A DNA stretch of 64,000 nucleotides from Narthecium ossifragum (lineage: Eukaryota; Streptophyta; Magnoliopsida; Dioscoreales; Nartheciaceae), in NCBI GenBank assembly GCA_963920575.1, contig OY986971.1, forward strand, positions 12,154,779-12,218,778, written 5' to 3'. Below, in pieces: positions 21,648-33,899 of the stretch. Numbering within the stretch: the stretch's first letter is position 1; every line of letters starts with the position of its first letter. The notes under the pieces are model-generated. The model saw only the letters and a program-made list of their open reading frames with translations, was not told the DNA's origin and searched no databases. A program made the position numbers and the translations under genes.

Positions 21648-22705
21648 AAGATCTTATAGATCGCCTGCACATCTATACATGTCGGTGTTTCTACCCAATT
21701 CTGGTGAATTAGTAACCCTAGGATCGCCTTTTTGGGATTTGCGGCTGTTGTGTATTTTGGAATGTTTTGATTTTCTGCATTCTTACTCCTTGCTATGTTT
21801 AGAAGCTAGCTATGATTTCAATTCTGTATTCTTTCGGTCGAATTTCGTATTTTTGTCGGTTTTTCGACGGAGTCGGACCCAGGATTGATATTTCACGATC
21901 TATGTTTGGTTTTTAATACATGAATGAATTCCCCACCATCATGCAAAGTTTTAATGGATTCCATCATTGTTTGATAGATCAAATCCAACAAATTTAGTTT
22001 TTCATCGGTTTCGTCGGCTTTCGAGCAATTTGATTTAATTCGGAGGATTTGATCATCCAAAGTTGGATTTATTAGTGTCATTAGACTCCCCACATCCAAT
22101 TGCACATGCCTACCAAGCTTGGTTTGATTCCGACGAGTTTTGATTGTCGAAATCCAAGAAATTGGATTTCAGCCGACTTATGAAGGGTAAAATGATCAAT
22201 CACTTTTGTTGAAGTGTTCTATCTCGTCTGAAGGATGATCTATCTACCTTATAAGGAAAGATCGATCATTTCTCTTAACAGAGGGAGCACTTGGAGGGGA
22301 TTGATCACGGGTATTATGATCGATCATTTTCCCTTCCAGTCAGGGAACACTCTTAAGAAAGATTGATCATCCTTGGGAGTGAAGATTGATCATTCTCCTT
22401 GACAGTGAGCACCCATATAAATGATCGATCATCTTGGGTAAGATGATCGATCATCTTGGGTAAGATGATCGATCTTTTATATGCTAATTTGTTATAATTG
22501 ATCCGAATTTGGCGTTTTCGGTTTCTTTTCGACCCGAATTTCTCATGTGGTTTTCCCGATGATAGGTAAGGATTATTATAATATTTTTATCGGGATTTTG
22601 ACGTGTTTATCTCCGGATTACATCGTAAGTTGTATTTCAAATCGGTTTATCGATTCCTACCGATTTTTAAGCAGTTTCTCGATAAGCATGCTATATATAT
22701 ATATA
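21648..22705. other. Unclassified AT-rich stretch with a palindrome array
   Basis: No gene is supported. 22190-22490 carries at least eight ATGATCGATCAT-like sites, ending in two and a half tandem 23-bp units, each holding the perfect palindrome AAGATGATCGATCATCTT (about 22423-22480). Short stretches right of the Helitron-like unit (28436-28534) resemble the interior of solo LTR II, so this may be part of an old LTR of the TGTGAG family. Confidence 0.4.
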
Positions 22706-22717
22706 CTAGTGGGATGC

Positions 22718-22734
22718 CCGTGCCTCCGGCATGG
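22718..22734 (-). other. Terminal hairpin of the Helitron-like unit
   Basis: CCATGCCGGAGGCACGG (minus strand) pairs over seven positions with one mismatch, eight bases before the CTAG end at 22706-22709. Confidence 0.5.
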
Positions 22735-23937
22735 TTTACATTTGTTCATGTTTTTTTAGTTATGTAACCTAGCACAGAAATTCTACAAAGTTTTCTTTTA
22801 AAAAAAATCATCATAAATCACCAATAAAGATGGTAGATTACTACAATTCATGTTTGTAGTTCATCCATGATAAGAAAGAAATGTAAACAGAGAAATAGTT
22901 TTAAAAAATCAAAGTCTAGATACAAAATCTGATCAAATTAAATGGAGAAAGTAAGGAAAAATCAAAACAATCAGAGACGTCTAGCAAATCTAATGAAACT
23001 AAACAGTGAAACAGTACTGAAAAATGAAAACAATCCGATGGAGACAAAAGCTAAGTATAGTTTTCGGAAACTTAATTCCACAAGTAATTCCTAACTTAAG
23101 TCTGCAATGAATTCCAATTAAACATTGTTTAAGTCTGCAAGGAATTCGAATTAAGCATTGTTTAAGTCTGCAAGGAATTCCAATTGAGATTGTGATAAAC
23201 GATCTGAGTATAAATTTAGAATTTATAGTTTTTGGAAGTTGAAGCTGTTAAGTTAAACTGAATTATAGTTTCAAGAGTTGTCTATGGACTTATGCATTAG
23301 GCCCATTACAAATGAATAATTGTCATTCATGTCATTGCTGTGGCAATGAATACATAAAGAAAGAGGTAAAAAGTAGCAAACAATGACTTTGAATGAACAT
23401 AACAACTATAGAAAAAAAGAACAAATAGGCCTCATTGGTGATTAAATGCAGTCAAAAAGCGAATTTTAAAGTGAAGGAATTGAAGCACTTGATTGGGCAA
23501 TGGATAGGGACCTGAAGTCCGATTAGTGGCGGTGCACGCGACAGCAAAGTTGACACTGTGATGAAAGTTGGAGCCTGACGACTCCAAATACAGGCTCAAA
23601 TAGCTGATCTTCAACCATTCGCATGCGTGATCATAGAAATTTTTTTCTGCAAAATGAGTTTTGTCTTATGAATAGCTATATGTAATGTATGGAGAGCAAG
23701 AAAGAAAGAGAGTAACATACATAGGAAGTCAATGTACAGGCGACCGTCGGAGAAGCCAACGGTTTGACGATGAAAGAAATAACAGCCGGCTAGGGGTACG
23801 AGGAAAAGCCAAGGCCTGCGGAGAAGCTTCCGGTCTCCAAGTTAGACTCACCAAAGTCGAACTGTATAAATTTGGCTATACACAAATTGAACGAATCGAG
23901 ACGACTGAAACAAAATCTACTCCTTAGAGAACCAATT

Positions 23938-26237
23938 TGTCGCGCCCCGACCCGCGTAGGCCCAACCGGGCCGGGCGACGCGAACCGGAACTTAACCTAC
24001 TGCGGAAATTTGGCGAGGTTTCCCTCTAATCGTAGTGGTTACCCTAATAAGCATAATCATCCTGTAATAAACAACAATTATAAAGCTCAACACACAAAGC
24101 TGGAATATAGTACAAATCCTCAAACAGGGAATGTTATACAAAATCGCTCCCGTAGGAGACTATCTAACCAAGGTGTACACGGACAGATCACAGCTCCTCA
24201 AGCTCCGCCAGACGCCGCCACGTCACCGAACACCTGCCCGGTAGGGGCAACCGAAGAAGAGCTAGCGCCAGCACCTGCAAAACGCAGCCCGGGTAGGTGT
24301 GAGCACTAAGCTCAGCAGGGACACTACACTACGACACTCACAAAGGAAGGGAACACAACAGTGTCGTCCCCAAGCAAAGCCTAGGTGTATCACAGGGGTC
24401 CCATAACCCCACCGGATACCCCTGAGAGCCCCAGTCGTGGTCTTCCAGCGAACTGGTCACACACTGGGTCACACTCAGTAAGACAGGAAACGGCACTGCC
24501 AACTCACGACAGGATTCTGGGCACTGTCGGCGGGTAGCACCGCTGGGTAGTCACACCTGCCACCCAAGAGTTCTAGAAGGATTGGGTACCGGCTACACCA
24601 CGACTTGGCTCAAGGCCGACACGACCTCTAAACATCAAGCACAACAGTATTCATGTCCAACTAACCCTATCATTGAAAAGACTGAATACTACAAATCGAG
24701 TCCTGGACCAAGCTACCCGCACGGTCCTAAGAGATAGATCCGGGCTACCCGGAAGCCCCGGATCGGCAACACCCTAACAGATGCAACTAATGCACAACAC
24801 AATGCATGCTATGAACATGCGCAGAAAAGATACATGTAAGCATGCAGCAGGATGTGATGATATAAATACAAGGTCTGGGCACGGCACCCTGCCGGCCCGG
24901 GGTGGTGAACAGATAAATAAGGTCTAAGGACTGCTGCAGTGGTACCACTACCAACCGCCAGCAGTCCACACAACACCTGCACCGGGAAACAACCCCGCAA
25001 ACAACAGTTCACAATGTGCAACAAGTAATGTGGCCCTCGGCGAACGCCGGCGTGAGAGGCTAGGGAAAGCAGTAGGGCCACCCGCCCGTTTATTCTAAAC
25101 ATCCCGGGAGTCATCACTCCCCCGGTTCACCACTGCCCCTATATAGGGCTAACATGCTTAATGTTATGTACAAGGTATAAAACAATAAAGAAAACCAACA
25201 TACAAAGCCCCTTGGGCAAAACTAGTCAAAACCCTCTCTTCTACCAAAGGATCGATCATCCCCTAGGGTAGGATCGATCCTCTCAGCAACATAGAGTAAA
25301 GCCTCACTGTCGAGACAAAAGGATCGATCCTTCCTCTCAGGAGGATCGATCATTTTCGTGACAGAGAGCACCCTTCAGATCGCACCACGAGTGATCGATC
25401 CTTCCTCACAGGAGGATCGATCCTCTTCGCGACGAAGGACAGCCATGCTCCCCAAGAACCAGGATCGATCTTCACCAAGCTCGTGATCGATCCTTCATCG
25501 GGCGGAGCATGACCAACCCAGAAGATCGATCCTTCCTCAAGGGAAGATCGATCATGATGGGTTCCGCGGCGTCCTTCCGGCGAAGAATACCGCCGGAAGA
25601 GACAACCAAAAACCACGAAACTCTGGGATCTGATAGATCAGGATCCCACGAGTCCAAAACCGGTTAAAACACAAGAAACCAACATGCTAATCACAAGATC
25701 TAAGCATTAAACCACAGATCAAACCGGAAAACTCAAAACCCCGAAGAGAGATGTCGGTAGGATCCCTACCGGAGCAAACGCAGCTTAGATCCAAGCAGCT
25801 AGGCCTTGGATCGTCCTCAACGCCTTCGAAAATCCCAAGATCCGAGCTCAAATCGCCGGATTTCCAAAAGGATTTGAGGGAAGAAGGTTCGTCTGCTTTA
25901 TAGGCAAACGAACCGACCTATGAAGGATCGATCCTTACCCAAGGAAGGATCGATCACCTCATGACGATCTCACTTGACTTTCTGGCACAAGAGGATCGAT
26001 CTCTTAGCTAGAGAGGATCGATTCTTTGTGTGCTGAAAGCTAAACTTAGGCGAGAATTCAAGCCTAAGTCCGGATCTTTCGATCCCGGGTCCCACTAACC
26101 ATCCTAAGCAAACATTACCACAAACAAGGTCAGTGTGTGTACAAGCGCGAGTGTGGAACTAGCCGACAAGGTGCAATTTACCAAATTGCCCTTGCGGTCC
26201 ACAGCGAGCCACAGGAGGGGAGGGACGGGTCCTCACA
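23938..26237 (-). mobile_element. Solo LTR II (2300 bp, TGTGAGGACC family, minus strand)
   Basis: On the minus strand it starts TGTGAGGACCCGTCCC and ends GGGGCGCGACA, flanked by the perfect duplication CAATT (23933-23937 and 26238-26242). It contains two palindrome clusters (about 25245-25560 and 25925-26030) and a TATA-like CTATAAAGC at 25896-25904 between them. It lies inside the Helitron-like unit. Confidence 0.92.
25245..26030. promoter_or_regulatory. Two palindrome clusters of solo LTR II
   Basis: About 16 AGGATCGATCCT-type sites, often in pairs separated by about 10-15 bases, in two clusters on either side of the TATA-like box. Motifs such as GACAGAGAGCACC recur between pairs; a similar GACAGTGAGCACC stands in the 22.3 kb array. 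Confidence 0.5.
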
Positions 26238-26242
26238 CAATT

Positions 26243-26890
26243 GAAGAAGAAGAAACACAAAAACATAAAAAAATAGGTCAAAAGATCAATGAAAATAGAG
26301 AAAAATCTAAAGAGAGAGACATCTAATTACCATAGAGATGAAAGAACCTAGCATGAAAATCACCAATTTGAACTTTATATAACCTATTAGGTCAACTCCT
26401 CACTTCTAGGTTTGGGGAGTTGATCCCATCAACTGCAATATTTGAGAAGTCCCAACAGTTTTCTATATGACCCTTAACACGGTCCAAACACCAGTATATT
26501 TTAAATAAACATCCAAACCCGAAAGAGTATAAGCAATGCTCTTTTTGAAGCCATTGTATTCAACAACATCAAATGAAACACCAGACGTGCATTGAAATAA
26601 CTACGCAAAGAATCAAATTACTGAAGTAACTGAAACAATAATCATCACAATATACACACCCAGGTTTACCTTGATCAGCTGGTGGAATTGTCCGGCTATA
26701 TACACATCCAGGTTTACGTAGCTCTTTCATTAGCTAATTCACTTTTTTTTTCCTTCTTTTTCTTCTTAAGAATCAAATTCTACCTCAGGAGCAATATAGT
26801 TTGGACTTCCACAGGTTGTGTGCAGTAATCCATCATTCTGACAAAGAAATTGCACACAAAAATTTCATAATTCCAAAGATAATTTGTACA
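26243..26890 (-). other. Non-coding part of the Helitron-like unit
   Basis: AT-rich, without a supported ORF. It may be intron or flank of the captured segment at 26895-28010. Confidence 0.4.
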
Positions 26891-26894
26891 GGTT

Positions 26895-28010
26895 CAGAAA
26901 ACCTCGAACAAACTTTTCATGTTCCTACCATGAAATCGGGCAAAAAAAATAAAGAAAAGAATCGAGATGAAGGCGAGGAGATTATGGAGAACTCCAGTTA
27001 CCTGGAGGATGCTATCCAGGTGAGGGCTTGCGACGATCTCTCCGGAGATCACCATGACGAATGTGCTCCCCCGGCCACGCCTGCCGAAACCACCCAATGA
27101 ATTTCTCGTTCTCCGGAGCCGCTGACCCTCGCCTGACTTGCGCCGGGGCCCTTCTTCTTCCCCATTGGTGACGTTGCCCAAAGCCCCCGACGGTTCTTCT
27201 CCTTCTCCACCAAAGAACTCGACGGAGAGGGTGCCGAAAGAGGAAAAAAAGAGAGAGAACAGAAAGGAAGAGGAGAAGATGGAGACGCCGCAATGCTTAC
27301 CTTCACTGCCGCCAAGCCCGAGGGTCCTTACCGTCGACTCGCCGGCCTTTCCCACAACCTTCTTCCTTTCCCCCATCGTCTGATACCTCCTGGAGAGAGA
27401 AAACAACCAGCCGGAGTTAAGAGGCAAATGAAAAAGAGCCAAGAAGAAAGAAGCAAGAAGCAGATGAAGGAAAACAGAGCAGAGAAAAAAGAAGCGAAGA
27501 AAGAAAAAAAAACAGAGTAGAAGAAACAGAGGAAGATGAAAGCGAAAAAAAAGGAGAAGGAAGAAGGAAGAGGAGGGAGCCGCTGACCCTCGCCTGACTC
27601 GCGCCGGGCCCCTTCTTCTTCCCCATTGGTGACGCTGCCCAAAGCCCCCGACGATTCTTCTCCTTCTCCACCAAAGAACTCGACGGAGAGGGTGCCGAAA
27701 GAGGAAAAAAAGAGAGAAAGAAGAAAAAGGAAGAGGAGAAGAGGGAGACGCCGCGATGCTTACCTTCACTGCCGCCAAGCCTGAGAGTCCTTGCCGTCGA
27801 CTCGTCGGCCTTTCTCCTCCTCCATCGGCTTTCTTTCCTCCACCGCCGATCCCTCTCTCACCGTCCACCCATCGGCTGGAGCTCCTTTCTCCCCACTACC
27901 ACTACCTTCGCTACCGTCGAGCCCTCGATGGTTTTTCCCTTCTCTTCATTTGGTGTGGCCGACGGCGTTGGGCGTGGATTGCGTGGCTGACGCCGTGGGG
28001 TGACGTAAAT
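26895..28010 (-). pseudogene. Captured, internally duplicated exon-like segment
   Basis: GC-rich sequence inside the Helitron-like unit, unlike its AT-rich surroundings. Two segments of about 240 bp (27115-27352 and 27576-27818) are direct duplicates, roughly nine-tenths identical. On the minus strand each has a run encoding a TVRTLGLGGSE-like or GLSGLAAVK-like end followed by AAG/GTAAGC, a good 5' splice donor. A further exon-like end (ISGEIVASPHLDSILQ, then GTAACT) lies near 27000. I do not recognise the parent gene. The long Arg/Phe-rich ORF through the polypurine stretch is not itself a protein. Confidence 0.4.
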
Positions 28011-28209
28011 TGGGCGTGGCCGACGACATGGGGCGTGGATCGCGTGGCCGACGCCGTGGGGTGACGGCGTTGGGCGTGGGCGACGGCGTGGGGCGACGTC
28101 GGAACAGAGACGAAGAGAGGGGGATTGGGGAGAGGGGAGACGGAGGATGTAAGAGATGAGTAGGGAGGGGATGGGATGGCTGGTTCTTCAGTCACATCCC
28201 CCGGACCGC

Positions 28210-28210
<1 letters not shown>

Positions 28211-28250
<40 letters not shown>

Positions 28251-28257
28251 GTTTAAC
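28211..28257. repeat. (TC)n microsatellite
   Basis: About 23 uninterrupted TC units at the edge of the captured segment. Confidence 0.95.
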
Positions 28258-28435
28258 TTGAATTAGCTTTGGGGGGAGATGAGAGTTTGGGTGGAAGTTT
28301 TTGGTGAGAATGAAATTTTGGGCGGGAATTTTAAAGTTGATGATGAAATCTGGACCGTTGGATGTGTTTGGAGATAAATCCTGACCACTCTTTATGTCTT
28401 ATCGTTGAAAGATATCAAAAACTGCTCTTCCTTAT

Positions 28436-28534
28436 ATAATATATATGTAGTTTGTGATTGCTTTATCACTTTATGAGTAACCGGGGGAGTGACGACCCCC
28501 GGGAATGTTTAGTATAAATGGGTCGAAGGTGTGC
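28436..28534 (+). repeat. Old LTR remnant between the Helitron-like unit and solo LTR III
   Basis: GTAACCGGGGGAGTGACGAC and GGGAATGTTTAGTATAAA match the interior of solo LTR II (around 25095-25130, opposite strand). It continues after solo LTR III at 31520. Confidence 0.45.
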
Positions 28535-31519
28535 TGTGAGGACCCGTACCTCCAACCCGGTCCGATCGCGTCGGTCAAGGGTCTGGTTCGTTTGGTTTGG
28601 CTTGGTTGGCCTTGTTTCGTGATCCCCTTTGATCGTTGCGGCTCCGGGGGTAATTTGGTAAATTACCCTAGGCGGAGTTGGTTTCACACACGCGTAGCGC
28701 ACACACGGCCTTGTAATGATGTATGTGTTTGAATAGATCTTTAGGTGTGCCTCAGATCGAAGGATCTGAGTTCGATCGCGAGGATTGAGGCTTGATCAGT
28801 CAGGATCTAGTCTGACTAATCGGACGGCCAAGATCTGTTATTAACCCTTCATATTAATTGGTTAATAAAACCCGTTTAAACCCTAAGAGAACTGTAGCCT
28901 CTAAACCATCGCGTGGAGAGAGATAATAAGGGTGGCGGCTCAGCTGAGAGAGAAGAGAGAGGAGAGGAGTCCGGCGTCGGTGTTCAGCGGCCGAAGGAGA
29001 GGAAGCGGGCACGCATCCCGTCCGATGACGACGTCCACGGCGACGACGGAGAGGAACGAGGCGGCGGCTGAGCTTTGCAGCGGCGGCGACGTGCGTTTGG
29101 CGGCGAGCTCGGGGACGACAACCGCGACCGGAGAAGAAGAAGAAGGACGAGATCTCGACGCCAGAGGTAGGGTTTCTAGCCTAAACTTGGTTTAGACTCT
29201 ACTAGCATAGCTTAGGCCATAGGATTGCATCTATGCTATGTTTGCCCTGTTTTTCCGATGAGGATATGTGCCGTTTTTCTCTTGGTTTTCCGGCGATGCG
29301 ATCCGCTCATGCTTGGTTTTCCTTGGCCTTTCCGGCGTTGTCTTGCCCCATCTTTCAGTGCGACGCCAAGCCATGCCCGGCCAGCTTCCAGCAATCTTTC
29401 CCCTCACCCCTATTCCCCATGGCCTCGATTATCTCTCTGCTGCCATGGATTTGCCTTTGTGACCTCTGTTCTTTGATGGATGGTTAGATTAACTGCTGGT
29501 GCTTGGGTTTCTGGTTTCGTTCTCTGGTTTGAGGGATTTCAACTCCTCTGTTTTGGACGGACAACTCCTCTCTTCCACTGTTTCCTCGATGCTTCTCTTT
29601 CCCTGCTCTTGGTTGGCCTTCTACTCGAGTTCTGCAAATCCCATTAGAGCTTTTGAGGTTTGGGGCTGGGTGCTGGTATGGGTTTCCGATTTAGTTGCAT
29701 GCCAAGGAGTTGGCTGGAGACTTAGCCATCAGGTCTGTCTTATGGGATTCACTGGTGTTCTTCTCTTCTCTGTTCTGCACTGCTCATCCTCTCTCCCCGT
29801 CCTAGATTCCTCTGTTGCTCTCAGTGTTTCTGCCCCCTGTTTCATGCCCATACCTACTCTGGCTGCCCTAAGCTGGTTTCATTTGATGTATGGTATACAA
29901 TGCATAGTTCCTCCTTGCTCGGAGGGTGTATCGATATTAAGCTCTGAGGTGAAGCTATTGGGTTGCCGGGATTGTTGGCTTGGAGGGTGATTGTCCAATT
30001 CCTTGATTCCCTGCCAACTCCAGCTAGGCTAGGTCCTTTGTTTACTTGCTAAAGTGTTTGGCTATCATGGTACTGTTGGTTCAGTTTATCTATCATGATG
30101 GTATTTGTATGTCGTATAGCCTGTGCATGCCTAGTAGTTTATTCCCTATCTATTCAAGTCCTTTGATCAAATGCTGCTTTCCAGTTAGTAGAGTTGCAAG
30201 TGAAATATTCAATTCTATATTGATCCTGTAGCATGTTCAAACCTATGGGCCGACAGTGTGCCTTGTCTTCGGATTCTTTCTCTGTGAGTGATGTGTCTTG
30301 GTGTATTGTAGCCTTTGGCTTGTTGATACCGGCTTCTAGCCGCGGCTTTGCTATAGCGCCGTTGTGCTGCCGGAATTCCTGAGAACCGGGTTTGCTTCTG
30401 TATAAGCTACTGGACAATTGAATGACGATTTGGCATGTAGAGACACCTAGGCCTAGTTGTTTGTATAGGCTCATGCATGTTGTATGCATTAGAAGCATTA
30501 AGGCTAGGTGGTAGGCGATGGATTCGATCGCCGATCCGGGATTCTCGGGTAGCCCGGATCTAGCCCTAGGACCGGGGTTTGGGTAGTTGAGGATTAGGAC
30601 TTGATTGTCATCGAATGATCATACTTGATATCATTTGAGGTTATTGTTATAGTCGACCATGTTGGATTATATATTTATATTTGAGGTGTAGAGGTCGTGT
30701 CGGTCTCCAAGGCCAAGTGCTAAGGATGGTTGTCGATGCATTCCCTGACATGTGTGTCCCCGCGAGAGATGGTATGACTGGGCAGGGTGGTACCTGGACA
30801 GGAGCCCGCAGTCTTTGTTTCCTCTCGTCTGTTCTTGGGTAAGGGTGATCCCGCATGGTACCGTTCCCCTGTTGGTGTTTAGGGTGATCTTGGTAACATG
30901 TTCAAGAGAGAGGTTCATGACGGGAGCCCTTGGGACATCGATAGGGTTATGGGACCCTTGGCATACCTTAGGCTTAGGCGGAGAACGACACAGTTGCAGT
31001 TTCCCTTCCTTTCTGTGCGACGTAGAGTAGAACCCTACTGGGCATTGTTGCTCACCCTACCTGGGCTGCATCGGCGATGCAGGTCGATGCAGTTCTTTCT
31101 TTCAGGTGTTTCTCTAGAAGATGGCGCGGTATTTCGAGGCGATCGAGGACTTGGAGCGTCGAGGAGTTCTTCTACTTATAATTTACAGTTTTAATCAGAG
31201 ATGTACAAATTGATGTATAACATGATGTATTCAAGGATATAATTGTAAGATTATTAATTCAGTTGTATTTGAGAAATATTGTAATATTCTTTGATATAAA
31301 TGTTGAGGAATGTGAGAATGTTGAAATTGTCAAATTATCCAATGTACAGGTTTCCTGTGTTATAATTATAAAGGGGATTTTGTCGAAATTTTCATGAATT
31401 TGAGGATTAAATTGTTTTAATTCATAGCAGTTATATACTTGTGCGCCAGTTGATGATGTAAACAGGTTTAGGTGGTTCACGTCTCGATCTGGATGGGTTT
31501 TCTGGGTCGGGGCGTGACA
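28535..31519 (+). mobile_element. Solo LTR III (2985 bp, TGTGAGGACC family)
   Basis: Starts TGTGAGGACCCGTACC and ends GGGGCGTGACA, with the perfect duplication TGTGC (28530-28534 and 31520-31524). It is about 0.7 kb longer than solo LTRs I and II, and its palindrome cluster near 28750-28830 is much decayed. ORFs at 28932-29195 and 29225-29990 are composition-driven and have no recognisable domain. Confidence 0.9.
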
Positions 31520-31790
31520 TGTGCCCTGCATGCTTAGTATAGATTTACTACTTTGATTAATAGCCCCGTTGATTGCCGGCTTGCGCCGGGGGCATAACCC
31601 GTTGTATTGGTAGATTATATATCTTCTTGTGTGGTTTGGCCGTGGTTGTATCCCCGTCGTAGCAATTTCAGTTGACGGTTGTGGACGCCGTTGTAATGAT
31701 GAATTTGGCTTTGTTGTTGTCAATTGGCTGTTGGCTAGTTACCTGCGGGGTAACTATGGAACCTTAGTTTGCCAAGTGCCGCAGTATCGC
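31520..31790 (+). other. Remnant between solo LTR III and element C
   Basis: Continuation of 28436-28534 after removing solo LTR III. No gene seen. It ends abruptly where element C begins, without a matching target duplication on the far side. Confidence 0.4.
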
Positions 31791-32443
31791 TGATCGCTCG
31801 CGAACGTTGTCGTTAAAACGTTGCTAACCTCAAGCAAATCTTAAATTTATATCCTTATTCAATCACTAATACTACTACGTAGACTAGTGGTGAAATCCGG
31901 AGTCGAACCACAGGGAATTACTAGGAAAAACAAAATCACTTCTCAAAACTCTACGTCAAAGCCAACAACTTCAATGATAGATTGATTTAACTGAAACTAT
32001 ATAAGAAAGCAAAAGAAAATATTAAGGTTTTAATCAGATTAAGAAAATATTTAGACTTATCTGGAATATTTGGCGAATATTCTCCTGAGCATCGACGGAC
32101 CAGTTTCCCAGCATCGGTTTATCCTCATATTCTTGAAAGCTGCTATTAATTTGTCCAGAATCTCGTAAAGTGTCCAACATAAACGTTGTTCATCTTGAAG
32201 TCTTCTTTCATATCCCAGAATTTCAGAATATTTGGAGTTCAGTAGCATTTCTGGTGATTTATTTCGAAACAGTCGACGAAACAGTCTTTTTACAGAATTT
32301 AATGATTTTTGGCCGAATTTCTTGTATTTCTTCTCAAATCCTACTTAAACCTGAAATCAAGCAACATGATATCAAATACAACCACTTTAGCCCTAACAAA
32401 GGTAATTTAAGGGGTTTAATTATATATAATCTGTGACTTATCA
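31791..32443 (-). repeat. 3' LTR of element C, internally deleted (653 bp)
   Basis: Matches the two ends of the 5' LTR but lacks the part corresponding to about 41102-41912, some 810 bp including the TATA region. The junction lies in an A-rich run near 32040. Confidence 0.88.
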
Positions 32444-32459
32444 CATCCTCCAACTTACA

Positions 32460-32481
32460 CTTTGCTAGTCCTCGAGCAAAG
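32460..32481 (-). other. Conserved hairpin next to the polypurine tract (element C)
   Basis: TTTGCTCGAGGACTAGCAAA on the minus strand: an AGGA loop, an 8-bp stem with one mismatch, extended by an outer C-G pair. Identical to element E. Confidence 0.55.
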
Positions 32482-32974
32482 AAAAGATAAAAAGAAAGCA
32501 GTAAATCTAACTAGCCACTTTCGTATGTCTCACGATTGCACTTAGCATGTGCAACAAGCCTTTAAACCCCTGGGTTACCCCAGTGGAGGAGTTATAGTCT
32601 CCTGAGGGTTTTCAGGGATGACACCCACAAACATCTATACATTCCCTTGAACATATCATTAGAAATCAATCATAATATTCATCAACTCTAATACATGAAA
32701 TAGAAATAATATCCATGAATATACCCTTTAACTCATATTCACATAAAAACATAGTAAATCAAAACATGTCATAAAATATTTCTAACACTTCAACTTATTT
32801 AATCATGATTAAAGATAACTTTAACACTCCTGTGTGTGAATGGGGTTCCACATCCTTCAGAGCATCAATTATATCTAAACACTTCAACTATTCAAGATTA
32901 CAATCCTATCCAAGCACATATCTTCCACTTATCACATACCAATATCTGTTTTTTTTTTCTCTTTTTCTTTTCGT

Positions 32975-33141
32975 AGGAATTTCAACTGTTTTACGCGAAC
33001 ACCATGCTGGTTAGGCACACTGCCCGGTTACTAAGTTGAAAATCCTCATTTTTTTTCTTTCTTTTTTTTCAGGAAATTCAACCGTTTTACGCGAACACCA
33101 CACTGGTTAGGCACACTGCCCGGTTACTAAGTTGAAAATCC
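32975..33141 (-). repeat. Two tandem hairpin units in the 3' region of element C
   Basis: Units 33071-33141 and 32975-33046 (about 72 bp each), separated by a pyrimidine-rich spacer. Each begins (minus strand) with AGGATTTTCAACT or GGATTTTCAACT and ends with its near-complement AGTTGAAATTCCT or GGTTGAATTTCCT, enclosing GTAACCGGGCAGTGTGCCTA. Element E has the same pair. Confidence 0.6.
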
Positions 33142-33899
33142 TTTTTTTTTCTCTTATTTTTTTTTCACATACTCAGATAATTGCATGTGTTCATGTATTT
33201 TCTGTGTCATGATATAGAATTGTAAATCTATCCTAGTATCATGCTTAGAATCTAATATCAACCCCTTAACATGTGGAAGTGAACATGTGCATTAGGTATG
33301 TCAAGCTATCCTTAGATCATGGTAAAAGTGTTGAAGTATAGAAATAAGATCATGCATAGCAAAAATTTACTATTTCTTATATGACATACAAGTCTCAGAA
33401 TAATTCATAAAATAAATTTCTAAAACTTGCACCTTTGTCAAATCATATCATAATTTCATTCTTTTGATATAATTCAAGGGATGTATAATATTTGGTTAGC
33501 AGAAAAAAAATATGAGCATAAACTTTATGAATGCTACTCCTCAACTTAAATGTAATTGTCCCCAATTACACTAAGTCATAAAAATAAATCAAGAAGCAAA
33601 GGGTAGAGATAACCATAATGAACGCCCCAAAACTAGATTTCTCTCTCTCTTCCAATTTAAGTTTAAGCATCACCATCATTGAATAAATATTTCCTTCCCC
33701 ACCATAACCTGTCACAGAAATATATACCTTTCAAAAAAGATCAAATATAACAAATAAAAGGTATTAGAATCATAGAAAATTTCGGCAAAGTCTCCTTTGT
33801 ATTTGCATGATATATTAACCTGTACAATCATTCATCCACATAAAATTGAAATATAAACATAAAATCGTAGAATACATTGAAGCATCCATGCACCCCACA

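Larger units (their letters stand above)
22706..28435 (-). mobile_element. Helitron-like unit, minus strand, with captured segments
   Basis: On the minus strand the left end reads as a Helitron 3' terminus: a 7-bp stem with one mismatch and a GGA loop (22718-22734), an 8-base spacer, CTAG, then T. The insertion site is TA-rich. The other end is unclear: I place it near 28435 because TA-rich sequence resumes there, but no convincing TC start was found. The body contains solo LTR II, exon-like GC-rich segments and a (TC)n tract. There is no Rep/helicase, so it would be non-autonomous. Another DNA-element type cannot be excluded. Confidence 0.45.

Noticed and set aside
28932..29990. Several plus ORFs in solo LTR III
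   Set aside because: GC-rich composition leaves frames open; no domain and not conserved in solo LTRs I and II.
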